Below are positions 13,028-24,226 of a DNA stretch of 64,000 bases, in pieces (position 1 is the stretch's first letter; each line of letters opens with the position of its first letter). This stretch comes from Pseudeuparius sepicola (taxonomy: Eukaryota; Arthropoda; Insecta; Coleoptera; Anthribidae). Both the position numbers and the translations under genes were made by a program. The notes below the pieces were generated by a model. That model searched no databases. It was not told the DNA's origin and worked only from the letters and a program-made list of their open reading frames with translations. The DNA lies in the NCBI GenBank assembly GCA_963920635.1, contig OY987305.1:23584876-23648875 (forward strand). The letters are read 5' to 3'.

Positions 13028-13232
13028 TGTTAGGGAATGTATACTATATCCACCAGAAGGAACATACACTACACCGGCTAGTTAGTTTTTATGAGATGAG
13101 TGTAATAGCTATTAGGATGATACAATCATTTTGTTCGTTTGTGAGTCAGTTGGTGATGTATACTTGAAGGGAATACAAGTTGTTGTTCTACGAACCTCTG
13201 GAGATATTATTTTATTCCCAAAGACCCCAACA
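13028..13232 (+). repeat. 3' LTR of Ty3/gypsy element
   Basis: This 205-bp direct repeat matches the 5' LTR, with a single-base difference in the C-run near its end. LTR identity implies a fairly recent insertion, which is at odds with the heavily damaged coding region. Confidence 0.9.
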
Positions 13233-13785
13233 CTACTGAAGAAAATATACCCAACTGGGGGTTTATGAGAACATATAAAAATCGATTGCCTTATGTCAAA
13301 AACAAACGGTTTCTAAATATGCCACGGAAAAACTGAACGAGGCACAGAACATCGCACGAGAAAAAAGGAAAATCGATTTTTTAATTCAGATAATCCGGAT
13401 ATTTTAACGAAGATCTCAGGCCACTTCGAAGTTAAAAATCGTAAAAAAGATACTTCAAACTCTGTTCTATATAGATAATTAAAAGGAGAGATTTATCTGG
13501 GAATTTTCAGTAAATGGAGAGATCCAATCGTAGAAAAAAGTCGGGACTTTAAGTGTAGGGGAATAAAATGCCTATAGTTGCCCTAAGCATTGCGCGTTCC
13601 TTTCTCAACCTTCTTTTTATATAGCTTGGTGTTGTACTATATGCCAGTACAATCACCTACAAAAAACAAGTGCTCTCCAAAAAACCTTTCCATTATAAAG
13701 AAAAATGCTTCTTGGTTGAAACGCCTATTTAAAGGCGCTCGCGATTTGAATCCTTTAGTTAGTGACATTTATAGAGGGCTTCGCC
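13233..13785. other. Spacer, nothing recognised
   Basis: AT-rich sequence with no domain-bearing frame and no clear repeat boundary. Confidence 0.35.
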
Positions 13786-14055
13786 CTCAAATCACTAAGA
13801 CTCGGTTGGCTTCTCTCAGAAAGAGGCGCTGGTCAACTGAGTGTTATCGAACCGTTCACCGAGGCCGGCGGGATATAAACCTGGCTAGGTGTCAAGGGCT
13901 AATGGCTGCATTTGTCAACCGTCCAATCGCACGGGATCTGCGGCCTTGTGGTCGCATTTCTATTTATATGCTGCTGTATTATGTCCCCGCCACTGAGCTA
14001 TGCCTACATCACGCAACATTTGATAAGATTTAATTCGGCAAATACCACGCGTTGA
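13786..14055. repeat. Interspersed repeat family, copy A
   Basis: Shares with 16,501-16,770 a series of blocks in the same order: CTCAAAT..TAAGA, ATCGAACCGTT, ATATAAACCTGGC, ATGGCTGCATTTGTCAAC (ATGGTTGCATTTGTCAAC in copy B), CCAATCGCAC, and ATTTGATAA.ATTTAATT. Copy A is GC-richer. No protein domain is evident. The family is unidentified and may be a fragment of a larger element. Confidence 0.6.
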
Positions 14056-14365
14056 TTCTGTTTCCGGACATTCCGAATGTTTGGTCGGCGGGTGTCAGGT
14101 GAGTGATGGTAGAAGCTGTAGCACCGGAATGAGGTTTAATTTAAACGGAAACAAACTGATTAAAAATAAGATACAATGGACAATTTTAGCCAATAATAGA
14201 GTTCCAGAAAGCTTTTACTGGCTACACGCTCAGCCTCGCTGCCGCAGACGAGTGAGAAAGAGGTCTCTTAAAATATTCATTAAATTATATCCATTACAGA
14301 AAAACCGAAGGAGTATGTATTGGTTGCCACATTTGCCGAAAATAACTGTACCTATAGTTCTCAGT

Positions 14366-15343
14366 CAAGAACGGTAGACGCACAGGATTGCTTGATCTCG
14401 TAAGCGTAGTGTTCGCCAGTCGGCAGATGGGTGTGACGTCAGCGCTAGACCAACGGTTAATTTGTATATCGTGCGGTGCGGGTTTTGCAGTGTGTTTCAT
14501 GTATTTTATTTAATCTGTTTTTAGGTTTCAAACTATTATTGGATCTTTATACTAAATTCGTACATCTTACGTAGTATTAAAAACGTAAGAAATAATATAC
14601 AAGATGATTTTTTAGGACTACTACCGCGATTTTCTCGCTTATTTTGCGCCCTACAAAAAAAATGTAAGAATCAAAAATGTGGAAATTTTGAACAGCTAGG
14701 AGGTGCTGAAAAACAAATCGGCATCCATCTTATCGCGCAAAAGTAAAGTAAAGTAAACAAAATATTATGACGATTTTGGAGCAATACTAAGAAACCCGCG
14801 GAAAGAGACAAAAATTTGCATGGCTTCAAGAGAGCTGAAGACCCTGTGTAATTTTCTGAACTTATCTGAATACCATAAACCATAAAGAACCTATAGCTGT
14901 CCAACATTGCCACATTTTTGTTTCTTACGTTTTTTTTTGTAGGGCGCAAAATAGGCGAGAAAATCGCAGTGGCAATCCCAAAAAAATAATTCTGTATTTT
15001 GTCAAATTATCTCTCCAATAGGTATCGAATGTGTTGTGCCATTATAGCTTAGAGGTTAGATTTGAGATCTCGTCGTCAGTCGTCATTGTCTTTGTTTTTT
15101 TTTGTAGCTACTGGGTGATTTAATACTTAGTCTTAATACATTCTAAGTAAAAAATAAAAGTTTTTTTAGTAGTATGTAAAAACCAAAGGATTGGCAAAAT
15201 TAGTTCAATAATACAGAATATCCACACTATATTTAAAATTTTAAAGGGTAGCGCCCGGCGCGCTTAGCATTTAGAGGTCTAGCGGTGACGTCACGCGGGC
15301 GGATAATTTTGTCGGATCGAGCAATCCTGTGCGTCTACCGTTG
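14366..15343. mobile_element. Foldback DNA transposon, 978 bp, 9-bp target duplication
   Basis: The termini are inverted: CGGTAGACGCACAGGATTGC on the left matches the complement at 15,322-15,341. A conserved GTGACGTCA.CGCTAGACC block lies inside both ends. GTTCTCAGT occurs at 14,357-14,365 and again at 15,344-15,352, giving a 9-bp direct repeat. A second inverted pair is nested inside (TTTTGCGCCCTACAAAAAAA near 14,640 against its complement near 14,930-14,960). No transposase is encoded. A 9-bp duplication is typical of Mutator-like elements; 8 bp would suggest hAT. Family assignment is inference. Confidence 0.7.
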
Positions 15344-15352
15344 GTTCTCAGT

Positions 15353-16500
15353 AATGCCCAAAACTCATCTCATTTTCTTCCCTAGAGTCATACAGTAACG
15401 ACGTAAAATCATTTCCCCCCCGAGTTTCCCCCCTATATAAAAATTTAAGGGAATGAAATATTTTAAATAAATTCAGGGCTGATTTACAAGACGGTATAAA
15501 AGTTTTCTACAAAGACAAAAAGGATAAAATTTTAAAGGCGCTGAAACAAAATGGGTGAAATTTAATACAATTCAAATTAATATTAAAATTTAAATAGGAA
15601 AAAATAATTGACACTGACCAAACCAAGGAAACATTCCCAATAGCTTTATCTAATTAATACAGGTCCGGATGGGACTATATAAATGTACAAGGAATTCACA
15701 TATAAATTGCTTTATATTTCAATTATTTGTAAAATTTTAGTACAATTTCAAAATGCTCCAAACATTAGAAAATATTAACATAATTTTACGTTGTTTTGAA
15801 AAAATATTTTTTGAATTAGCAAATAATAACGGAGTATTGTGGAGATAGCACACCCGAAAGTGCGTGACAAAGCCACTGGTATTGATTGGCAGAGTCATGT
15901 GACAAAAAAATAATACCGAGACCTTGGTATCAACCATCTGGCTTTTTGCCGCATCTTTGGGATTTCAATTGCCTATCCAAATATGGAAAAAAAGAGTTGG
16001 GCTTTAATTTCAACAAAAGTGAGGTTAGGTCCGTAACTTTTTTGTTTGATGCTCAATTGTTTTTTTTGACAGCAGATTCTGAAAATTTGGACAAAATTAG
16101 TAAAGAAATGCCTTTTCTCCGGTTGAAATACCCTAAAATTAAGAAAATAAATGGGGGTGGTACTCTTTGGGGGGTCACCCTGTACATTAATCTACACAGC
16201 GAAGAGATTGTATTAGAACCAAATTTATGCTTAAAATACTGTCTGCCTTTCTGTAAATTGAAATGGAGGCTCGTTTATTTCTGACACATGTCCGTAAGGA
16301 GGCATCTGTTGCAAAGCTATTTATTCTGTGGTGTCACGTTTGCGTTGGACAATGAATATTTCTCTAATCCCGCTTTCCGTATTTTCAAAATATTTTTTGC
16401 CTATAAGGTGTTCTGCTGTCCAGCTTGACCACCGTAACCCCTGAGATTAAAGCGGGACCATGAGCTATGGTCCAGGCCACCGGGAGTGACGTCGGGTCCC
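15353..16500. other. AT-rich spacer, no gene supported
   Basis: A 132-codon open frame (15,886-16,284) lacks recognisable motifs. It ends in sequence like a CACCCTGTACATT transposon terminus, so I do not call it a gene. The remainder is low-complexity AT-rich sequence. Confidence 0.4.
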
Positions 16501-16770
16501 CTCAAATTAGTAAGAATCGCCGGGCATCGCCTAAAATGACGCTTACTGCTTAGAGAGGCGTAGGCTTTATCGAACCGTTAACCAGAGCCAGGAGCCAGAG
16601 AGATAATATAAACCTGGCAAGGCATCGATAGATAATGGTTGCATTTGTCAACTGGCCAATCGCACCGTATCTGTGTCCCGACGGACGTATTTACATTCAT
16701 ACATATTAATATTATATTCCCATTCCGAGTATATCACGGCTTATTTGATAAAATTTAATTTAGAGCAATA
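16501..16770. repeat. Interspersed repeat family, copy B
   Basis: The collinear partner of 13,786-14,055, in the same orientation, with many substitutions and small gaps. It shares ATCGAACCGTT, ATATAAACCTGGCA and CCAATCGCAC blocks. The level of divergence suggests an old family. Confidence 0.6.
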
Positions 16771-17132
16771 CCAGTTGTTCATTGCCATTCATTTCAAAAA
16801 TAGGAAATTAAAGATAGGATATGCCATGTGAACGATTTCCGAGGTTTATTAGTAGTAGTTTATTAGCACAAAATTTTCTTTCCTCCTTTTCAACAGTTTA
16901 TGAGTAGGTACCTAATTTCCTTCTGGTTATAAAATTACATATCACCTATGTGTGGCTTTTTGAAAGCTGAAATTTCTGGTTATATTTAAAAAATATAGTT
17001 AGATGAAGATTACAGTTGGCATTTTTATTATGTGGAGAAAATCATAAAAAACATTTTTTGGTAGTTCTGTAAATTTTCAACATTAAGAAAATTCAGTGTA
17101 ACATTTCTACATTGTGGTGTCTGATCTTAGTT

Positions 17133-17249
17133 TAATAATAATAATAATGATAGTGATAATGATAATGATAGTGATAGTGATAGTGATGGTGATAGTGGTA
17201 GTGGTAGTGACAGTGGCAGTGGCAGTGGCAGTGGCAGTGGCAGTGGCAC
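17133..17249 (+). repeat. Compound microsatellite
   Basis: AAT triplets grade into GATAAT/GATAGT, then GGTAGT, and finally seven or so GGCAGT hexamers. The ORF across it translates to a run of Ile/Met/Val/Ala and is a by-product of the repeat. Confidence 0.9.
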
Positions 17250-17379
17250 ATAGCAGAAATACAAAATTTTGGGAGCATCAATATTGGCAAAGGATATTCA
17301 GTTACGCACTATGTAGCCCTAATCTGTGGATGCCTCATTAACCTAAAGGAAAATATGATTTGCAAAGCTGAGCTGGTTG

Positions 17380-18440
17380 TCAAACGTGATGCTCGGATCC
17401 CTCACAACAACACAACTAGAGACGCCATTCGGGGAGTATGTATGATAAGATAGGTACTTTCTTACATGTAAACGTAACAGCCTTACATTTGCTAATATTG
17501 AGCATTTATTAACTGTACACCACTCCTCAATAAGCCTAAAGTCATTCTTTAAAGCCTCACAGTAACAGGGAATACTGCTAAAGAACTTCGAGTCGTCGGA
17601 AAATATAAGTTTCGAAGCTTTACTATTAGCTGAAGAAGATTATTAATAAACATTTGAATTAGTAATGGTCCGAGGTTCGACCCTTGCGGGAGTCCAGATG
17701 AAGCTAGATATTCGAACAATTTGCGACCATTATAAAAGCAGATGGCAGCCTGTTAGTGAGATATGACTTCAGAATAACAATCAACGAATGATTAAAACCG
17801 AACAAGTTAACATTACATTAATACTGATCCGACCAAAGGCCTTTGCAAAATCGGTATACACTACATTTAACCTGCCCACCTCCGTCCAAAACATCTGCAA
17901 TACATTGGGTATGCGATGTCAAATTGGTCACTGTAGATCTTTTAAAACATAAAACTGAGCCGAGAATCTGAAATTAAATAATGTTAGACAGACGGAAAGT
18001 TCTGTTACATTCAAATACTTTTGAAAAATTATTTAGCACAGATAAGGGTCTAGAATTATTCGCATTAGACTGATACTGATATACATATTTTCACACGGGA
18101 TATACTCAAGCCGATTGCCAAAAATTAGGAAAAGATCAAACTGCTAGATTGAAAAGTTTGTACAGAGGTGAACACCAAACCTGTATGCAATCTCTAACTA
18201 GACATGAAAATATATGATCTCGTCCAGATGTAAATTTATCTTTTAGATCTTTGACACAAGCCGCAATCTCAATTTCTGTTATGGAATCAAACACAATATT
18301 ATTATTCAAGCAGGATGCTCCTCGATCATAAACTTCGTCATCAGTTTTGGAGTCTGTATTGCCTCTAAAAATATTGAGCAAAGACATGAACTATTTCTGC
18401 AGTTTGTCACACGAACATGATTCTACCTGGCATCCTAATA
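17380..18440 (-). pseudogene. Decayed LINE reverse transcriptase fragment
   Basis: The minus strand retains RT landmarks in order. At 18,387-18,136 there is an EIEIAACVKDLKDKFTSGRD block (RT domain 0/1, ending at LYKLFNLAV). A DFAKAF-like motif lies around 17,850, and a GLPQGSNLGP motif around 17,670-17,700. A FSDDSKFF version of the (Y/F)ADDxK catalytic motif lies around 17,585-17,620. Stops and frame changes separate them. It resembles Jockey/CR1-superfamily elements, but the clade call is tentative. Nothing downstream suggests a functional copy. Confidence 0.65.
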
Positions 18441-19649
18441 CAACGATTCCTAGAACCCACATAGCACCAACAGTTTAACACTTTCAAGGATCATGATCCA
18501 AAGCATTCTGAACACCTTAAGTATAATTACTGTAAGTGAGATTCAGTTGTTTTCTCTTAGTTACTGAATCACTGATTTTTTAAAAATAAGCTCTATCATT
18601 TGTTTGTACTTCCGTATAAGTTTTGGCCTTTACTTTATTATTTGAAATTATTTCAGATGTATACCATACAGAATATTCATGTCGAAATGTAGTGTAAATC
18701 ACATAAAATGCGTTTACTGTCAAATTAATATAAGAAAATGTGTCCAGAACTGACCTGTCGGTCTCGGTAAATGCCGCATATAATTCAACTTCGAACCAGA
18801 GTAGGCTTGGTGAATCTTCATGGAAAATCCCTATCTGCTAGTGTTTGTGTTGGTTTCAATGTTACTGTTATAGGTACTAATAGGTATATTATGTCTCCTA
18901 TAGTACATTACTTTGACATGGTGTTCTATAACGTAATTTTATATAGTTTTAACTTAAGTTATTTGGCAGCATCCTGTGTTTTTTTGGAAGTAGATACGTT
19001 ACAACCTAGGACGCAGAATCAGTGCCATTCTCTCTTATCTATTCATCTGTCGCGACCAGTGTATCCAGAAAAATTTTAGGAACAACATACTTGGCGCGGC
19101 GCAGGGTGTTCTCTCGGCAAAGGAAGGCACTACGAATTGTGCCTGAATTAAGAAAGCGATAGGATTGCAAAACACATTTCAAGTAGAATCTAGCAAGCTT
19201 TGGCATAAATAAAGTCACTCGGGAAATTAATACCCGAGGTAAGGAGGATACATCTGTGCCGCTGTGTCGGTTGAGAAGGTGTCAAAGCGGCCCTAGATAT
19301 CGTAAAATTCTATAATAAATTGACCAAGCAGATTAGCCAACTGGAATCCAAGAATTTCAAAGATAGTATTTTTAACATGCATGTGTTAGAAGCTTTTAAT
19401 GTACTTTTGTGATTCTATTATTGTTGACGGTTTAAGCTTATTACAAGCAGTGACATCAATAAACTGATTGATTGTAATGTATCCTAATTTTGTGTTAAGC
19501 AAATTTTCAACGTGATTTGGTTCGGGCGTTTTTTATATATAAAATTCTTAGATTATGATGGGATATTCATCCTTCGTAAATGACTCATGTTCAGTGGACA
19601 AGTAGAGGTTTTACTTCTTTACTTCTTTTAATCGATGACTGTATCCATA
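18441..19649. other. Spacer, nothing recognised
   Basis: No domain-bearing frame and no clear inverted or direct repeat. The 102-codon open frame at 18,771-19,079 shows no motif and I do not call it a gene. Confidence 0.35.
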
Positions 19650-21015
19650 AAAGTGAAATAAATAATATACACAATGCTTTTAACAGTTTTCATCCACGTT
19701 TACAATTTACGGTTGAATATGAAAAATAACAAAAGTATCGATTTCCTAGACTTAACGGTTAAATGTAATAATAAAGGAGATATAGAAACCAATTGGTACA
19801 CTAAAAAATATGGTCACAGAGATATTTCAATTTCAATTCAGATGTACCTTCCATTTACAAAAAGAGCGTTGTTAACAGTTTTACTCATAGGGTCATTACA
19901 CGTTCACACTACAAGAATAGACCAAAAATTCAAAAAAGAATGAACAATTTTTAAACCCAATTATCAAGAAAAAAACACACCAAATATATAACAATTCACA
20001 ATAATATAATAAAATAAAAACAAATAAAAATAATAATAAATACATTTCTATTCCATATGTAAGAGGTGTTTCTGAATGGCTTCAAAAGTTACTATCAAAA
20101 TATAATATTTCAGTTGCACATAAAATTACAAATGCAACAAAATCTTTGTTTACAAAACTTACACACAAAATTGAAATTAAAAATAAATCAAATCTTGTCT
20201 ATAAATGCAATTGTAATGATTGTCCTTCTACTCACATTTAACAAACCAAACAATACTTACATAAACGAATTTACAAACATAAATATGATAAATTAAAAAT
20301 TGAAAATCTTAAAGTCAAAACTCCACAAATAGTTTTTAATAAAATTAAAAACTGCAAAATCTGTCGAACCACTAGGGATTCATCTTCAGCAGTAAATTAA
20401 ATGTTAAGAAATATTGACAAAGCTTCCAAGAGATCAAATAATATCTTCTAAAGAAAATATTTATGTAAATAAAATTTTGCTGAAAAGGTTGAAAATAAAA
20501 TTTATTTTATTCCTTTCAACCTTTTCAACAAAATTTTATTTACACAAATATATAAAATAAAATTTATTTTATTCCTTTCAACCTTTTCAACAAAATTTTA
20601 TTTACACAAATATTTTCTTTAGAAGATATTATTTGATCTCTTGGAAGCTTTGTCAATATTTCTTACCATTTAATTTACTGCTGAAGATGAATCCCTAGTG
20701 GTTCGAAACATGTACAGATTTTGCAGTTTTTAATTTTATTAAAAACTATTTGTGGAGTTTTGACTTTAGGATTTTCAATTTTTAATTTGTCTTTTCACTC
20801 CACTGTAAGAAGATGGACTATTTTTTCAATATAAATATGATATTCGACAAAACAACACTGAAGCCACGGCACTTAGTAAGCACGCACTTGAAAATCTACA
20901 CTAGTTTAATTTTACCAACCCAGAAATTATAGCTTATGAGAATGATTTGACAAAACGAAATGATAAACATAAAAAACATAAAAGTAATATTAATTATAGA
21001 ACATATATGTAAATA
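19650..21015 (+). pseudogene. Penelope-like element fragment (RT end and GIY-YIG region)
   Basis: The plus strand encodes KNNKSIDFLDLTV and NWYTKKYGH near 19,715-19,815, like the end of Penelope RT. An IPYVRGVSEWLQKLL-like segment lies near 20,048. NLVYKCNCNDCP at about 20,190-20,220 matches the start of the Cys-bearing GIY-YIG endonuclease region. An ATALSKHALE-like stretch follows at about 20,855. These pieces are in different frames with stops. The last piece is separated from the rest by a large inverted repeat (20,291-20,788). Penelope-like elements use RT plus GIY-YIG for target-primed insertion; this copy is dead. Confidence 0.65.
20291..20788. repeat. Long inverted repeat inside the Penelope-like fragment
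   Basis: The left arm begins AATTAAAAATTGAAAATC at 20,291 and the right arm ends with its complement at 20,788; pairing extends about 200 bp inward. The centre has a ~62-bp unit repeated twice (TTATTCCTTTCAACCTTTTC onwards). The right arm holds CTGAAGATGAATCCCTAG then GTGGTTCGAAAC (20,681-20,709), a layout like a minimal hammerhead ribozyme. Penelope terminal repeats are known to carry such ribozymes. Confidence 0.6.
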
Positions 21016-21489
21016 ATTTACCTAAATTTTATAACATTTTAATTTAGCTAGAATGGACTAATATACTTTAATAATGAAAAAAAAAATTTTTTTGCATCGG
21101 AATTTGTAAAACATGTCTAGATAATCACGGAACTGCACAATTAGTTTGCTCAAAAATTGAAAAAAAACGGTCGCAAAAGTAGGGATTGTGACGTCACGAT
21201 CCCTAATTTTAATAAGTACCTGCTATTTTCTGAGTACTTATTTGGTCTTTTTTTATATAAACAAGCACTCCCAGGCAAATTATTAGATTCAGTTTGTATG
21301 CGCCTGAATCAAATTTTATAGCATTTCAAGGAAATATTTTTATTTTACTGATCCCATTCTGAACTTATTAGGTACCCCCTATAAAATATGACAGATGACA
21401 TATCACTCAATCCTTTAAGAAGAATCGTCGGCAACGCCGCCGCACTTTGCAGTTTGTGCGTTTATAACCTCACTTTCACTCGTGGAAAA

Positions 21490-21935
21490 AAGGTTAATAA
21501 CCTTATCGAAAAATAAATAAATAATTTCTGTTCTTAGTTTTAAGAATCTTGCTGTGAATACTTTATTTTTTCGGGTTATATTGAAGAAAAGATTTGTTAA
21601 AACTTGTCCTGATAACTGCATAGATTTTAATTTGGTGTGTCAATTTTATCAATAAAAACCGCGAGCAAAACATGGTGAAATGAAGAGTATGTTTGTTATT
21701 TGATTTGTATATTGTTTGAACCAAGGTTAATAACCTTAGCGAAAACTAAATAATTTCTGTTTTCAGTTTTAAGAATCTTGCTGTGGATACTTTGTTTCTT
21801 CGGTTTATAATGAAGTCAAGATTTGCTAAAGCTTGTCCTTGCATAGATTTTGATTTGGTGTGTTAATTTTATCAATAAAAACGGCGAGCAAAACATGAAG
21901 AAATGAAAGGGTAAGTATGTTTGTTATTTTATTTC
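21490..21935 (+). repeat. Tandem duplication, 233-bp unit
   Basis: AGGTTAATAACCTTA (itself a palindrome) occurs at about 21,491 and 21,724. Each copy is followed by matching blocks: AGTTTTAAGAATCTTGCTGT, GATTTGNTAAA, TTGGTGTGT, and ATTTTATCAATAAAAAC. The two copies are diverged. The 68-codon ORF on the other strand is not conserved between them. Confidence 0.7.
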
Positions 21936-22028
21936 TATATTGTTGGAATATACAGGGTTATATTGCTTCTGGGGTACTCCTAGTTTGGAGTATTGTGAGG
22001 GTGAGAATTATTATTATTATTATTATTA

Positions 22029-23429
22029 ACAAGAAAAAGTGATAATGGGCATAGCACTCAAAGTTAGAAAACAAAAAAACAAAAAAAAAATAGTAACCGC
22101 ATACACGTGTTTCATGCTATTTGGCAATCTTCAGTACGGTGTAACATCAACCAAATCGAAAAGATAGGAATGATTTGGGAAGCAACAAATGAAGTCCAGG
22201 CAGGAGCCAACAGCACATTTGCAGCTTCAGTCAGCACATCACCACTTCGGGGCTTGATACTAACATCGCCACGGAGGCTGATAAAGCGACCTACGTGGAA
22301 ATCTTCTCGCCCAAGATACAATGAAACAAAGAACGTAAGATTGTGAGTGTAGATGTAAAAACAATAAAAAGTGATAATGGGCATAGCACTCAAAGTTAGA
22401 AAACAAAAAAAACTAGTAACCGCATACACGTGTTTCATGCTATTTGGCAATCATCAGTACGGTGTAACATCAACCAAATCCAAAGGATAGGAATGATTTG
22501 GGAAGCAACAAATGAAGTCCAGGCAGGAGCCAACAGCACATTTGCAGCTTCAGTCAGCACATCCCAATTCGGGGCTTGATACTAACATCGCCACGGAGGC
22601 TGATAAAGCGACCTACGTGGAAATCTTCTGGCCCAAGATACAATGAAACAAAGAACGTAAGATTGTGAGTGTAGATGTAAAAACAAGAAAAAGTGATAAT
22701 GGGCATAGCACTCAAAGTTAGAAAACAAAAAACTAGTAACCGCATACACGTGTTTCATGCTATTTGGCAATCATCAGTACGGTGTAACATCAACCAAATC
22801 GAAAAGATTGGAATGATTTGGGAAGCAACAAATGAAGTCCAGGCAGGAGCCAACAGCACATTTGCAGCTTCAGTCAGCACATCCCAATTCGGGGCTTGAT
22901 ACTACCTTCGCCACGGAGGCTGATAAAGCGACCTACGTGGACATCTTCTGGCCCAGGATACAATGAAACAAAGAACGTAAGATTGTGAGTGTAGATGTAA
23001 AAACAAGAAAAAGTGATAATGGGCATAGCACTCAAAGTTAGAAAACAAAAAACTAGTAACCGCATACACGTGTTTCATGCTATTTGGCAATCATCAGTAC
23101 GGTGTAACATCAACCAAATCGAAAAGATTGGAATGATTTGGGAAGCAACAAATGAAGTCCAGGCAGGAGCCAACAGCACTTTTGCAGCTTCAGTCAGCAC
23201 ATCCCAATTCGGGGCTTGATACTACCATCGCCACGGAGGCTGATAAAGCGACCTACGTGGACATCTTCTGGCCCAGGATACAATGAAACAAAGAACGTAA
23301 GATTGTGAGTGTAGATGTAAAAACAAGAAAAAGTGATAATGGACATAGCACTCAAAGTTAGAAAACAAAAAAACTAGTAACCGCATACACGTGTTTCATG
23401 CTATTTGGCAATCATCAGTACGGTGTAAC
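22029..23429 (+). repeat. Tandem satellite, ~320-bp unit, about 4.3 copies
   Basis: The landmark GATAATGGGCATAGCACTC falls at about 22,041, 22,373, 22,695, 23,015 and 23,335, giving periods of 332, 322, 320 and 320. Units are nearly identical. The unit also contains CATACACGTGTTTCATGC, GAAGTCCAGGCAGGAGCC and CGTAAGATTGTGAGTGTAG. The array follows an ATT microsatellite and stops abruptly at CGGTGTAACA (23,429). The same unit recurs at 32,464-33,135 and around the Polinton. Open frames within each unit are repeat artefacts. Structurally it could be the tandem core of a non-autonomous element, for example Helitron-associated. Confidence 0.9.
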
Positions 23430-23990
23430 ACATCGAATTGATAAGTACAATGGAAATCGCACAGGTACCAGTTTCATTGTTGTTTGGGGCAGCCAACTCT
23501 AGAGAGAGATAGGTTTCAAATGGCAATAAGTAAGACAAGGACGCCTAATGAACGTGTCAGCTGATTCAGGCAAAGGAGGTATATAGGGATGTTGCATATT
23601 AATGAGCGAATTTAATGGGCATGTTCCGTAATTCTCTTTATTGTATGATCTGTATTCGGAAATTCGGGGCTTGTTTGTAGGAATGTGAATTTTTCTATAT
23701 AACCACAATTATGTAAATATTGCACAGAAAAAGTAGTGAATTGATTAAAAAAAATACATACATGGCAATTTTATGTACCTGGAAGTAAATTGAGACAAAT
23801 AAAATACAAATTCCAAAATAAGTTTATTTTAAAATAAAGGCGACAAAATATCTAGGATAAGGTATACATTTTCAACTTTAATTACTTACCTTAACTGATT
23901 TATTAATTTTAAAATTTAATTTAATAATAAAAGCATGTAAGACAGGTAGCTTTTACATATTTTTATATAATTTTTAATGTTTAGGCATCT
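23430..23990. other. AT-rich spacer
   Basis: No gene or repeat recognised between the satellite and the errantivirus-like element. Confidence 0.35.
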
Positions 23991-23994
23991 AACA

Positions 23995-24182
23995 AGTTAC
24001 GAGGCGGGTTGACGCAAAGTCGTTTTTAAAAAGAACTGATCTTTATTGAATACAAGTAGGAAGTGTTTGCTCTTAGTCTATGGCCCGTATATAATACCTC
24101 TGCTGGGCTTACATTGTATTTCCTTATCTTATGCTGCATATACAAGTTTCTATGCTACCTAAACAATATACAGCACATAACT
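23995..24182 (-). repeat. 3' LTR of errantivirus-like element
   Basis: 188 bp, plus-strand AGTTACGAGGCGGG...CACATAACT. Just inside it, reading the element strand, AGAGGGGAGG (complement of 24,183-24,192) is the polypurine tract that would prime plus-strand DNA. Confidence 0.93.
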
Positions 24183-24226
24183 CCTCCCCTCTTAGAAGGG
24201 CGTAAAACCCTAAAGGTTTTCACGAC

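Larger units (their letters stand above)
8427..13232 (+). mobile_element. Degraded Ty3/gypsy LTR retrotransposon
   Basis: A full-length but broken element. Two near-identical LTRs (8,427-8,632 and 13,028-13,232; TGTTAGGG...CCAACA) flank gag with two zinc knuckles, then protease, RT, RNase H and integrase in the gypsy order. There is no env. The target duplication is unclear: TACTGA occurs at 8,421-8,426 and again at 13,234-13,239, offset by one base from the LTR end. The coding region has shifts near 9,187, 11,042 and 12,590, a TGA at about 11,296, a deletion near 11,405, and an Asp to Gly change in integrase. The copy cannot mobilise by itself. Confidence 0.9.

Noticed and set aside
15886..16284. 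132-codon plus-strand frame
   Set aside because: No motif, no promoter, and the 3' part reads into a transposon-end-like sequence.
17114..17341. 75-codon frame rich in Ile, Val and Ala that looks like a membrane segment
   Set aside because: It is the translation of a compound microsatellite.
22107..23219. Repeated open frames in the satellite (MFHAIWQSSVRCNINQ type)
   Set aside because: They recur with each ~320-bp unit, occur on both strands, have no domain, and vary by frameshift between units. They are repeat artefacts.
22029..23429. CRISPR-like direct repeats
   Set aside because: The units are ~320-bp continuous tandem repeats without unique spacers, in a eukaryotic context.
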